Positions 9,124 to 17,104 of a stretch of DNA of 64,000 nt are shown here, piece after piece; the stretch's first letter is position 1; each line of letters opens with the position of its first letter. The notes below the pieces were generated by a model, which worked only from the letters and a program-made list of their open reading frames with translations, made no database searches and was not told the origin of the DNA. Position numbers and translations under genes: made by a program. The stretch spans positions 1 to 64,000 of the forward strand of contig DGLB01000074.1 in the NCBI GenBank assembly GCA_002387845.1. Reading direction: 5' to 3'. This stretch comes from Stenotrophomonas maltophilia. GTDB lineage: Bacteria; Pseudomonadota; Gammaproteobacteria; Xanthomonadales; Xanthomonadaceae.

Positions 9124-11766
9124 ATGCCCCCAGGTTCCATTACCAACGTCGGCCCCGCCGTGAGGCCGTTTACCCTGTCCTCGACCGTGAATGGAGTGCG
9201 GTTGGGCGGAGATTTCCAGAAGATCGGGAACCGCCCCTGCTCCGAAGCCATTGGCACGCCATTGGCCCATGCGTCAGGCGAGTACTTCAAACAATGCGCA
9301 GGCGCGGCGCTGGGCGTTGCACGTGAGATCATGGCAGAGGTGAAAGATGCCCCCGGCCAGACGAGTCGGCATGTTGCGGCGTTGGAGAAGTCCATCGCGT
9401 GGGCTTCGCCGGGTGTGGGGCAGCGCTATGACCAGTTCGTCCTGAACCGGTTGACGACCTTGGGTTGCATACACGCAGGTATCTCCGAGCTGCTCGATCA
9501 ACGTCCTGGCGATGCGACCTTGATCGGCCTGCGTGCATCGGTCAAGGATGCGGTCGGGAAAATCGCCGTGTTGGGCGGCAGGGGCGATCTGCCCGAGACG
9601 GGTACCTATAGGGCCGACAGCAAGACGTCGAAGCGGTTCACCGACGCGCTCAGCGATGCAAAGGGATGCGTCATCGAGGCCATGCAGAAAGCGGGGGGCT
9701 CTACGCTACTGGATGCCATCGGCCGTGCAGTGGTTGCGGGGCCGTTGATGCAATCCATTGAAGCCCGAAATCCCGAGCTGTACGCCAAGCTCATCCAGGA
9801 CCCAACCCGTCAGTTGGATCTGATGCAGGCACTCAGCAGTACGTGGTCGGACAAGCTGCAGGCGAACATTACGGACCTCCTCAACTCGGGGGGCTACCAT
9901 CACGTCGAAACAGCGATCAGCCAGCTCCTCAACATCCCGGACCTTGTGTTGCAGCCTGATCGGCGCATCCCCGCTCCCGCGGACAAGCCGCGCCCGCCTG
10001 AGGCTCCGCCGGGCATCCCGCAGCCCATGCTGGACAGGGCGGGCAATGGCAGCGTGTTCTACAACCATAGCCCGAACACCACGAACATCCATATGGATGG
10101 ATTCCTCAAGGAGCTGTTCGGGCAGTTGCAGGAGTTTGGCGGCGGAGGGTTCAAGGGCGGCGAGCTGCTGGAGGTTTTCAACTTGTTGAACAACCAGTTC
10201 ACGGCATCCCGTGACATGCTGATCGAGCACGGGCGGCTGCAGGAGCGCGTCCAGAACCAGCTCAACATCAACAAGGCTCAGAACAATGAGCTGCAGTCCG
10301 CGTTTGATACGATCAATACGCTCTCGGAGAAGCTGAGGCAGCGTGATCGCGACACAGCGCTGCAGGCCTTTGCCAGCCGAGGAAACAGGCGCGACTCCGA
10401 TACCGACTCGGTACGCAACCTTTACGATGAAGGCAGCGCGAGGGTACGCGCCCAGGATGATCGCGCGCACGTGACGCTGAATCAGGTGGCAGTGGGCGAG
10501 CAAAGCGCGGACGCTCATTCGGAGATGGAGCCGTTCGTCAGCCAAGGCGGGTGGGGACCACCGCTCAAACCGCAGTCCCCGGCCGATTTCTCGTCCCCGC
10601 CGCCAGCGTATATGAAGGCGGGCGATGAAGCTCGCATAGATGGCCTGTTCGGTGTCAAGGGTGGAGCGCTGTCGATCCACTCATCCGACAGCGGGTTTGG
10701 GCCGGATCCACTCAATCCTGAAGAGATGGGCTGGCGTGACGTTTTCGACGTTGACAATGCGTTCGCCCGGGCATTCGGGACGGATCGACTTCTCGCTGAC
10801 CAGCTACAGCAGAAGGCGCGCATGGAGGGCGGGGATGTCGAGCAACCGCAGGATGCACGTCAGGTATCGAGCCGGATCCGGACAGTGCATTGGGTATCCG
10901 ATCAGCATCAGAGGAATGCAGGCGGACCAGCTGTCGTGGGGGAAGAGAAGCGCGCGGAAGAATCTCAGATCATCAAGGTTCCGCAGCCAAAGGTCCGAGA
11001 CGTGGCGCCTGATGTCTCGCAACGCGTGAACAACCTGCGAAGCAGCGCGAGCGTCTTGCAGCCCTTCTCCCTCAGCATCCCGCGGTCGCGGGGTGAAAGT
11101 GGGATCACCTCTGATCGGCTGTCGACCACGTCTACTGACCGGGGCGACAGTACGGGACGTGGCCCGACTACGAAAGAAGCATTGTGGAAGGCGTATGCCC
11201 TTGAACTGGAGGGCAAGGAAGCCACCGTTGATTCGCAGCGCTACGTCAACGTCGGCGATGCGGAGGCTGTCATTGGGTCTCCGGGCACGCTGAATGGGGA
11301 CTGGAGCGTGCTGGTCAAGGATTTCAGCCGCTTCGCAGCCGAGAGTGGTCATCCGTTGAATGTCCAGCCGCCCGCACCGAAGCTGGATACGACCGCGCCG
11401 AACCCGGATCCGATTCCGAAGCCACAGGGTGAGCAGGGTGAGCTTCTGAGGGTCTTTGCCGGTTTGAGGGCGCGCGCTTTGGCGGACTCGCCGAAATTTG
11501 GAAAGATTGGTCACGTTGCGAGGGAAGTAAAGCGGGAGATGGCTGCGGAAAAGGAGGCAGCATCCGCGAACGGGCACGAAGATAATCTCGACGATCAATC
11601 TGAAATTGCGTTCGAGGCAAATCGTTCGAACGGTTCCGGACCGGTTGAACCCAATCGGGTCAGCATTGAGCAGGCCATGACCATGCTGGCAGGGCCGCCG
11701 CCGGTCCAGCTTCACCCTACCAATCCGTTCAGGGACTTCATCAATGCGTCAGCAACTGTGCCTTGA
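9124..11766 (+). CDS. Large putative secreted effector in the sipA position
   Basis: This 880-residue protein follows the tip gene and precedes iacP, exactly where SPI-1 has sipA. Residues 1-280 are mainly helical. They lead into a Pro-rich segment (IPDLVLQPDRRIPAPADKPR, about 277-296) that resembles the linker after the SipA N-terminal domain. A coiled region at 360-415 (ERVQNQLNINKAQNNELQSA) and long polar, Ser/Gly/Pro-rich disordered stretches follow. A short C-terminal piece (LLRVFAGLRARALADS) faintly recalls the start of the SipA actin-binding domain, but the full domain is not evident. A PPAY motif lies near residue 494. No signal peptide or membrane helix is present. Base composition is less GC-rich than in neighbours. 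Function beyond a likely type III substrate is unknown. Confidence 0.6.
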   Translation: MPPGSITNVGPAVRPFTLSSTVNGVRLGGDFQKIGNRPCSEAIGTPLAHASGEYFKQCAGAALGVAREIMAEVKDAPGQTSRHVAALEKSIAWASPGVGQRYDQFVLNRLTTLGCIHAGISELLDQRPGDATLIGLRASVKDAVGKIAVLGGRGDLPETGTYRADSKTSKRFTDALSDAKGCVIEAMQKAGGSTLLDAIGRAVVAGPLMQSIEARNPELYAKLIQDPTRQLDLMQALSSTWSDKLQANITDLLNSGGYHHVETAISQLLNIPDLVLQPDRRIPAPADKPRPPEAPPGIPQPMLDRAGNGSVFYNHSPNTTNIHMDGFLKELFGQLQEFGGGGFKGGELLEVFNLLNNQFTASRDMLIEHGRLQERVQNQLNINKAQNNELQSAFDTINTLSEKLRQRDRDTALQAFASRGNRRDSDTDSVRNLYDEGSARVRAQDDRAHVTLNQVAVGEQSADAHSEMEPFVSQGGWGPPLKPQSPADFSSPPPAYMKAGDEARIDGLFGVKGGALSIHSSDSGFGPDPLNPEEMGWRDVFDVDNAFARAFGTDRLLADQLQQKARMEGGDVEQPQDARQVSSRIRTVHWVSDQHQRNAGGPAVVGEEKRAEESQIIKVPQPKVRDVAPDVSQRVNNLRSSASVLQPFSLSIPRSRGESGITSDRLSTTSTDRGDSTGRGPTTKEALWKAYALELEGKEATVDSQRYVNVGDAEAVIGSPGTLNGDWSVLVKDFSRFAAESGHPLNVQPPAPKLDTTAPNPDPIPKPQGEQGELLRVFAGLRARALADSPKFGKIGHVAREVKREMAAEKEAASANGHEDNLDDQSEIAFEANRSNGSGPVEPNRVSIEQAMTMLAGPPPVQLHPTNPFRDFINASATVP

Positions 11767-11989
11767 AGCGTTCCGGGTGGCCATCGCCGCGCAGCTCGGC
11801 ATGGACGTCAGCCAGGTTCAAGGCCAGCTCCGGCTGGCCGAGGACTTGGGCGTTGACTCCCTGGCCATGCACGCCTTGCTGATCGACCTCGAAGAGTCCG
11901 GCGGCATCATTCCACCGCCAGGGGTGCTGGAGGCCGTCTCCACGGTGGCTGATCTGCATGCCGCCGTCGCCGGTGCCGCGGTGTCGTGA
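11744..11989 (+). CDS. iacP: Specialised acyl carrier protein (IacP type)
   Basis: An 81-residue acyl carrier protein with the phosphopantetheine attachment motif GVDSLAMHALL (Ser in DSL) and the usual four-helix pattern. IacP in Salmonella has 82 residues and also follows sipA; it is linked to secretion of translocators and effectors. The start lies 23 nt inside the preceding effector gene, and the stop overlaps the GTG of the next gene, so translation is probably coupled. The modifiable serine is present. Which acyl group it carries and what receives it are not shown by the sequence. Confidence 0.9.
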   Translation: MRQQLCLEAFRVAIAAQLGMDVSQVQGQLRLAEDLGVDSLAMHALLIDLEESGGIIPPPGVLEAVSTVADLHAAVAGAAVS

Positions 11990-12600
11990 TCCGCTGGCTC
12001 TTCTGGGCGATGGTGACAATGGTCGCCGCCGTCCCTGCTCAGGCCCGTGTGTATGCCACCTTCGGGCCCGACGGCCAGCTGCAGGTGTCGCAGACACCCG
12101 TAGCCGGTGCCACCCCATTCGACCCGCGTCGCCCTGTGGCGGCGCGGGCGTCTGCGCGTGGGAGATTGCCCGCGCCCGAACCGGCAGTGCCCCGCGCACG
12201 CCCAGCGGCGTCTGCACGCTGGGCTTCTCTCATTGACCAGGTGGCCGCCGAGCACGCCGTGGACGCCCATCTGTTGCATGCCATCGTCACCGTCGAATCT
12301 GCCTACAACCCCCAGGCCCGATCCCATGCGGGCGCGCTGGGCCTGATGCAGGTCATTCCCGCCACCGGCAGACGCTTCGGTGCCCGTGATCTGCTGGACC
12401 CGCTGCAGAACCTGCGTGCGGGCACCGCCTACCTGGTCTGGCTGAACAAGCGCTTCAACGGCAACCTGGAACTCATGCTGGCGGCGTACAACGCCGGCGA
12501 GGGCGCAGTGCAGCGTCATGGCAACCGGATTCCGCCCTACGCGGAAACCCGCCAGTACGTGGCCAAGGTCACCGCGCTGTACAACGCGCGCCGCAGCTGA
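11986..12600 (+). CDS. iagB: T3SS-associated lytic transglycosylase (IagB type)
   Basis: This 204-residue protein starts with GTG and has a Sec signal peptide (cleavage after VPAQA). The SLT domain spans about residues 80-195, with the catalytic Glu in AIVTVESAYNPQA and the conserved ALGLMQVIP and AAYNAGEGAV motifs. Enzymes of this type open peptidoglycan locally so the injectisome can span the wall. The segment between signal and SLT domain (residues 18-75) is Pro/Ala-rich. IagB has 160 residues. The gene overlaps iacP; a 178-nt gap separates it from sctD. Confidence 0.93.
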   Translation: MIRWLFWAMVTMVAAVPAQARVYATFGPDGQLQVSQTPVAGATPFDPRRPVAARASARGRLPAPEPAVPRARPAASARWASLIDQVAAEHAVDAHLLHAIVTVESAYNPQARSHAGALGLMQVIPATGRRFGARDLLDPLQNLRAGTAYLVWLNKRFNGNLELMLAAYNAGEGAVQRHGNRIPPYAETRQYVAKVTALYNARRS

Positions 12601-12778
12601 CGCGGCGCGCGGCTGCTCCAGGACGGTGCAGCACGGCACACGATGCAGTTGACATCGTCCTGCGAAATCACTTTGAAACTTTTTTTGTACGTTGCCCCGC
12701 GCGCAGCTGTCAGTCTGCGCCCCGTGGCAGCCGATGCGCTGCATTGGCTCCTTCCTTGACATTGACTCCGGATTTCGC
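12601..12778 (+). promoter_or_regulatory. Intergenic leader before the sctD operon, candidate promoter
   Basis: This is the largest gap inside the secretion cluster. It contains a TTGACA hexamer at 12649-12654 and an AT-rich patch at 12672-12690, but no good -10 hexamer at the expected distance. An activator-dependent promoter for sctDFIJKL is plausible, as prgH has its own promoter in SPI-1. This is inference. Confidence 0.25.
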
Positions 12779-13960
12779 ATGCCTCGTATTCACAAGTTGA
12801 AACTGCTCTCTGGTCAGCTCGACGGCGTTGAATTCACGCTGCTGCCGGGTGATACCGTTTTCCACGTCGGCTCGGCGCGCACATTCCACGAGAGCAAGTT
12901 GGCTCCCACGCTGGCCAACGCCGACAATGTGTTCTACATCTCGGGCGATCATCTGCCGGCGTCGTTCCGTATCCGCTGCGGTGACGCCGGGCTCAGTCTC
13001 GAGGTGCGCGAAGGCGATAACACCTGTTGGATGGCGCAGGAGCTGCCCATCAACGAGGTGGTGCATGCGGCCGGATTGGCCATGGCGGTTCGCGCTGAGC
13101 ACGAGACCTGGTCGGAAGCCGTGCTGAATCACCGCCTGCCGGTGCTGTCGCCGTATGACGCCTTCGACGACGCGACGCCCGTTGCCATGGTCAATCGCAC
13201 CCCGCCGGCGATGTGGGCGATGCTGGTGCTGCTGGCGGCGCTGTTGAGCGCCACCGCGTGGTGGCTGTATGACCGCCAGCGTCCGGCCACCCAGGTGCGC
13301 AACCTGGAGCGGGTACTGGCGCATTCGCCGTATGACTACAACGTGGTGCCTGACAGGCACGGGCGCATCCACGCCTTCAGCGACACCGCCGAAGCCATGT
13401 CCTGGGGCCAACGGGCCAGCGAGCGTGCCGGCCGTCATCACGACATCTACCACGTGCGGCATCTGGAGATTGAGCGCATCGGTACCTTCCTCGACAGCGC
13501 TGGCGTGGAGTACGCAGTGATCCGCCTGCGTACGCCGGAAGTGCCGGAAGTGGTCATCACCTCCATCGGGCCGGAAGACGCCGAGCGGCGCAAGCGCGTA
13601 GCAGCCATGCTGTCTCCGCATCTTCCGTATGCCAAGCGCATTGATGTGCGTACCGTCACCGACGTGCAGCTGATCAACCTGGCCCGCAATGGCCTGCGTG
13701 CGCGCGGCATCAGTACCCGCCTGGGCACCCAGGGCGCGCGTACCAGCCTCACCAATGACAGCTTCCTGGATGACGCTGCGCTGCACAGCATGGCGCGCTA
13801 CCGCGACGAGTACGTGCAGGAGTGGGGCGCGCGCCGCGTGCATATCAACATCCGTTTGTGGGACGACCTGCTCAAGGGTCGCTCCTATCAGTACTCCGAC
13901 GATCAGCTGCTCTCCATTGGTGAGGGTCGTTGGGAGTTTTCGACCGCAGGCAGCAGATGA
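12779..13960 (+). CDS. sctD: T3SS inner-membrane ring protein SctD (PrgH type)
   Basis: The 393-residue protein equals PrgH (392) in length. It has an FHA-like cytoplasmic N-terminal domain (1-110, starting MPRIHKLKLLSGQLDG), one membrane helix at 143-164 (MWAMLVLLAALLSATAWWL) and a periplasmic ring-building domain. SctD forms the outer of the two inner-membrane rings around SctJ. The start at 12779 was preferred over an in-frame upstream ATG (12692) because the latter adds an unrelated leader and misses the PrgH length. Confidence 0.93.
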   Translation: MPRIHKLKLLSGQLDGVEFTLLPGDTVFHVGSARTFHESKLAPTLANADNVFYISGDHLPASFRIRCGDAGLSLEVREGDNTCWMAQELPINEVVHAAGLAMAVRAEHETWSEAVLNHRLPVLSPYDAFDDATPVAMVNRTPPAMWAMLVLLAALLSATAWWLYDRQRPATQVRNLERVLAHSPYDYNVVPDRHGRIHAFSDTAEAMSWGQRASERAGRHHDIYHVRHLEIERIGTFLDSAGVEYAVIRLRTPEVPEVVITSIGPEDAERRKRVAAMLSPHLPYAKRIDVRTVTDVQLINLARNGLRARGISTRLGTQGARTSLTNDSFLDDAALHSMARYRDEYVQEWGARRVHINIRLWDDLLKGRSYQYSDDQLLSIGEGRWEFSTAGSR

Positions 13961-13984
13961 AACATTGACGATTGGAGAAATGAA

Positions 13985-14293
13985 ATGAGTGAACTGTTGA
14001 GGCCGGCACCGCCGAAGTGGGATGACGGCGTTATTGAGAGCCCCTGGAAGGGGTGGCTGAGTGAACACAGCCACAAATTCGACGAAGGCGTGGTGACGCT
14101 GAAGGAAGAACTCGACAAGGCCTTCAAGGCGATCTCGGGTGGTGATGGTGAAGACGGCGATCCCACCAATCCGCAGGCGCTGGCCAACTACCAGACCAAG
14201 CTGTCCGAGTACACCACCTACCGCTCGCTGCAGTCGAACTCGGCCAAGAGCCTGGCCGACATGCAGAAGCAGAACGCCCGAAACCTGGGCTGA
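13985..14293 (+). CDS. sctF: T3SS needle subunit SctF (PrgI type) with extra loop
   Basis: The 102-residue protein aligns closely with PrgI (80 residues): PWKGWLSEHSHKFDEGV at residues 20-36, then LANYQTKLSEYTTYR, then LQSNSAKSLADM. It polymerises into the hollow needle. Two differences stand out: about 19 extra residues at the N-terminus, and an acidic insertion GGDGEDGD in the turn between the two helices. The start codon is well supported by GGAG at 13973-13976. An 11-bp hairpin follows the stop. Confidence 0.95.
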   Translation: MSELLRPAPPKWDDGVIESPWKGWLSEHSHKFDEGVVTLKEELDKAFKAISGGDGEDGDPTNPQALANYQTKLSEYTTYRSLQSNSAKSLADMQKQNARNLG

Positions 14294-14302
14294 TGCATCC
14301 GG

Positions 14303-14329
14303 CAGGCCGGTGCCTTGCGCGCCGGCCTG
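14303..14329 (+). promoter_or_regulatory. Intercistronic hairpin between needle and rod genes
   Basis: CAGGCCGG (14303-14310) pairs with CCGGCCTG (14322-14329). Three further inner pairs, one of them G-T, leave a five-base loop, giving an 11-bp stem with no T-tract. It lies 10 nt after the sctF stop and before the sctI ribosome site, so it may stabilise needle mRNA or attenuate read-through. The stem is seen; the role is inferred. Confidence 0.55.
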
Positions 14330-14366
14330 TCGCTTCCACACGCGATAACCCGCAGGAGTCCCCACC

Positions 14367-14657
14367 ATGCTGCAAGTAACCCAGATTGCCACCGCGATCA
14401 ACGCGGCCGAAGGCGCAGACGGTGCCGCCGTATCGCTGTCCGACCGCATGACCCACGCCCTGGCCGACAGCTATGTCACCTCCGGCGAACAGATGGCCAT
14501 GATCCAGGCGGCCAGCAACGACCCGTACACCGCCAGCAACCCGGCGCACCTGTTCGCCCTGCAGACCGCACTGGCCGACTACACCAAGCGCATGACCGTG
14601 GCCGCTGGCCTGGCCAACCACATGAACAAGACCTTCGAGACGCTGCTCAAGTCATGA
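14367..14657 (+). CDS. sctI: T3SS inner rod protein SctI (PrgJ type)
   Basis: The 96-residue protein is similar in size to PrgJ (101) and has the typical C-terminal helix LADYTKRMTVAAGLANHMNK followed by TFETLLKS. The rod/adaptor protein links the export gate to the needle. It follows sctF as in SPI-1, with GCAGGAG as ribosome-binding site. Its stop overlaps the ATG of sctJ. Confidence 0.93.
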   Translation: MLQVTQIATAINAAEGADGAAVSLSDRMTHALADSYVTSGEQMAMIQAASNDPYTASNPAHLFALQTALADYTKRMTVAAGLANHMNKTFETLLKS

Positions 14658-15478
14658 ACACGCCGTTGTTTGCCGGCACTTTCCGCAGGGCGCGGTGGGT
14701 GCTGTTGGCAGTGGTGGCCGTGCTGGTATTGACCGGCTGCGCCCGCAAGCCCCTGTTGGAAGGCCTGGACGAGCGCCAGGCCAATGAAGTGATCGCCGTG
14801 CTGCTGCGCCATAACATCAGCGCGGAGAAGTTGAACGTCGGCAAGAGCGGCTTCCAGGTGCAGGTGGCCGCGCGCGACCTGCCCGAATCCATTGAGTTGA
14901 TGCAGCGCAACGACCTGCCATCGGCCCCTCGCAGCCAGGTGGCAACCGCGTTCCCGGCCGATTCGCTGGTCAGCACGCCACTGGGCGAGCGCGCACGGCT
15001 GATCTCCGCCGTGGAGCAGCGCCTGGAGGAGTCGCTGCAGCTCATCGATGGCGTGCAGTCCACCCGCGTGCATCTGAACTACGACGCCAGCATTGGCGGC
15101 GAGAACCGACGTACCGACAAGCGTCGCATGCATGTGGCCGCGGTGGTCGCGCATGCACCCGACGTCGACGAGGAGGTGCTGATGCAGTCGATCAAGCGCT
15201 TCCTGCGCAACACCTTCGACGGTATCGATTACGACAATGTCTCGGTCATTCTGACCGAGGTCGAGGGCCCGCGCACCCTGGCGGTGACCGCAGCCGCCGA
15301 GCGCGGCATGTCCGGCCTGGTGCTGGGTCTGTTTGCGGTGCTGGGCGTGGCCCTGGTGCTGGGCGGCTGGGTGCTCGTGCGCACGGTGCCCGCGGTGGCC
15401 GGCCGCCTGCGCAGGCTGTGGCAGCGCCTTCGCCAGCGTGCCCCCGCCCCGGTGAGGAGTCGCTGGCGTGGGGCCTGA
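14654..15478 (+). CDS. sctJ: T3SS inner-membrane ring lipoprotein SctJ (PrgK type)
   Basis: The 274-residue lipoprotein has a signal peptide ending in the lipobox LTGC (Cys29) followed by two ring-building domains. These include the motif ANEVIAVLLRHNISAEKLN and the stretch QSTRVHLNYDASIGG. A C-terminal membrane helix at about 218-246 (MSGLVLGLFAVLGVALVLGG) and a basic tail follow. PrgK has 252 residues. SctJ forms the inner ring within SctD. The start overlaps the sctI stop; a longer in-frame upstream start at 14315 reads through sctI and is rejected. Confidence 0.96.
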   Translation: MNTPLFAGTFRRARWVLLAVVAVLVLTGCARKPLLEGLDERQANEVIAVLLRHNISAEKLNVGKSGFQVQVAARDLPESIELMQRNDLPSAPRSQVATAFPADSLVSTPLGERARLISAVEQRLEESLQLIDGVQSTRVHLNYDASIGGENRRTDKRRMHVAAVVAHAPDVDEEVLMQSIKRFLRNTFDGIDYDNVSVILTEVEGPRTLAVTAAAERGMSGLVLGLFAVLGVALVLGGWVLVRTVPAVAGRLRRLWQRLRQRAPAPVRSRWRGA

Positions 15479-16016
15479 CCTGCTGCGGCTGGTCTACGCC
15501 CCGGCCAGCTATTACCGGCCGTGGCGCAGTGTCTATGCCAATGCCACGCCGGCACAGCAGCGCTGGTTGAATGCCACGTTGATCCGTGAGCGCAATCTGC
15601 CGATGCCGTCGGCACGTGCCTCGGCGAATACGCCGCTGGCGCGTCGCATGATCGCCGTCTGGGACCGCTTGCCGGAGGTCGCCGTGTTGATGGGCGCGGC
15701 ACGGCTGCGCGACTGGGTGTCCATGCAGCGCGGTGGTACCGCGTTGCCACTGCAGGTGCAGGCCTTCATGCGCTCGGGCTATTCGCGCTACGACACGGCG
15801 GAGCGCCCGGCACAACTGCTGGAGCATGACCCCGATGCGTTGCTGCGCTGGGGTGCGGCCGAAGTGCGTGCGCTTTCGCCGATGTTGCCGACCTGGTTGG
15901 CCCCCCGGCTGGCGTTGCCGCTGCACACCGCGAGCGGTGACGCGCCACAGCGCGACGTGGTGCCCGACGTGGATCTTTTCTGGAGTGCGATGAGCTATGT
16001 TGAAAAGCTTTCCTGA
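15468..16016 (+). CDS. sctK: T3SS sorting-platform adaptor SctK (OrgA type)
   Basis: This 182-residue soluble protein sits in the orgA position between sctJ and sctL. It begins at GTG 15468 with a strong GAGGAG upstream, overlapping the sctJ end by 11 nt. The segment LVYAPASYYRPWRSVYANAT and a Leu/Trp-rich helical body fit the OrgA/MxiK family, which tethers the SctQ pods to the SctD ring. Sequence conservation in the family is weak, so the call leans on order and size (OrgA 199). Confidence 0.85.
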   Translation: MGPDLLRLVYAPASYYRPWRSVYANATPAQQRWLNATLIRERNLPMPSARASANTPLARRMIAVWDRLPEVAVLMGAARLRDWVSMQRGGTALPLQVQAFMRSGYSRYDTAERPAQLLEHDPDALLRWGAAEVRALSPMLPTWLAPRLALPLHTASGDAPQRDVVPDVDLFWSAMSYVEKLS

Positions 16017-16689
16017 GCAGGCCTTGAACTTTGCCGTGGGCGGCGTGATCGCGCCCAGCGCGCTGCAGCAGGCGGCACGTGCCGACCAGTTGCTGGCGGT
16101 GGCGCGCCGCCGCGCTGCGCAGGCGCTGGATGGCGTTCCCGCGCAGGTGGCCGAGGCCACCACGCAGGCCCATCGCGACGGTTTCCACAAAGGCTACGCG
16201 GATGCGCTGACCCAGGTGGTGCCGTTGCTGCAGGCCACCCTGGCCGACGCTCAGATCCTGCGCGAGCACGTGCTGGGGCAACTGCGTTCGGTGATCAACG
16301 CCAGTCTGGCCGCCGAGTCTATCGACGCGCAACTGGTGGTCCAGCGCTGCGAGCAGGCCCTGGCCGGCGGCGAAACCGCGCTGTGCCTGCATGTGCCGCC
16401 GCAGATGGGCGCACTGCGTGAGGCATTGCAGGCCGAACTTTCCCAGCGCGTTCCTGCATTGCCTTTGCAGGTGCTGGCCGGGCAGGGCGAGTTGCCGGTG
16501 CTGAGTGTTGGGCCGCTGGTCTACGAACTCGATGCCGCCGGGTCGATGAGCCGCGCGGTGGAAGCCAGTATCGACGCCGACGCCCTGGAAGCCGGTGCGC
16601 GTGAGCGTGCGGCCGCGTATCTGGCTGCGCTGAATGCCCGATTGAAACCGTTGCCTTTCCCTGATGTTACGACTGGAGCACTTGCATGA
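15997..16689 (+). CDS. sctL: T3SS ATPase stator SctL (OrgB type)
   Basis: The 230-residue protein has the SctL/FliH plan: a short N-terminal segment, a helical Ala/Gln-rich coil (residues 20-75) and a C-terminal alpha/beta domain (LCLHVPPQMGALREALQAEL). It links the ATPase SctN to SctQ. OrgB has 226 residues. It overlaps the sctK end by 20 nt and the next gene's ATG by four. Together these overlaps show a single transcript from sctD to the end of the cluster. Confidence 0.9.
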   Translation: MLKSFPEQALNFAVGGVIAPSALQQAARADQLLAVARRRAAQALDGVPAQVAEATTQAHRDGFHKGYADALTQVVPLLQATLADAQILREHVLGQLRSVINASLAAESIDAQLVVQRCEQALAGGETALCLHVPPQMGALREALQAELSQRVPALPLQVLAGQGELPVLSVGPLVYELDAAGSMSRAVEASIDADALEAGARERAAAYLAALNARLKPLPFPDVTTGALA

Positions 16690-16994
16690 TGCTGGACAAA
16701 CTGGGCGGTATGACGCCGTCCGCGATTCCTGAGACCCTCTATTCCGACCCGACCTCGCTGGCTCAGCGCATGCGCGCGGCAATGGGGGAGGAAGGGCGTC
16801 GGCCCGACTTTGGTGACCTGGTGCCCGAGATCCAGCCGATCAAGGAAAAGCCCGTGACCAGGCCGGAGCCGGTGCCGGTCAAGGAGGTGCTCGACATGAT
16901 GGTCCGCAAGTGGTTCGAGGCGGACTTCCTGCAGGCCATGCTGCTGGGCGACCCGGACGAGAAACTGGGCGTGAAGCCGGAGCCGTACGCCTGA
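16686..16994 (+). CDS. Unrecognised small protein in the orgC position
   Basis: This 102-residue soluble protein is the last gene of the secretion cluster, overlapping sctL by ATGA. It is Pro/Glu/Met-rich with no signal peptide. A Pro-rich middle (VTRPEPVPVKEVLDMMVRKW) is followed by an acidic-aromatic helix (FEADFLQAMLLGDPDEKLG). SPI-1 has orgC here, a secreted early protein that promotes needle assembly, but no clear OrgC similarity is visible. It could be a chaperone, a small secreted subunit or an assembly factor. Its real coding status is supported by the overlap and third-position GC bias. Confidence 0.6.
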   Translation: MMLDKLGGMTPSAIPETLYSDPTSLAQRMRAAMGEEGRRPDFGDLVPEIQPIKEKPVTRPEPVPVKEVLDMMVRKWFEADFLQAMLLGDPDEKLGVKPEPYA

Positions 16995-17013
16995 CGGTTC
17001 GCTGGCATGCATC

Positions 17014-17079
17014 GTAGAGCCGGGCTTGCCCGGCTGGGCGGTGCCGATATCAAAAGCAGCCGGGCAAGCCCGGCTCTAC
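17014..17079. repeat. Pair of inverted SMAG-type REP elements
   Basis: GTAGAGCCGGGCTTGCCCGG at 17014 and its reverse complement ending in CTAC at 17079 face each other across 22 nt. They lie between convergent genes. The GTAG head plus GC-rich stem is the mark of the Stenotrophomonas GTAG REP family. The folded RNA may also end transcription from both sides. Confidence 0.9.
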
Positions 17080-17104
17080 GACAGGTATCCCGTGCGGTCG
17101 GGCG

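Noticed and set aside
1..16994. Secretion ATPase, large export gate, secretin, HilA/InvF regulators
   Set aside because: None is encoded in the window; they would lie upstream or elsewhere.
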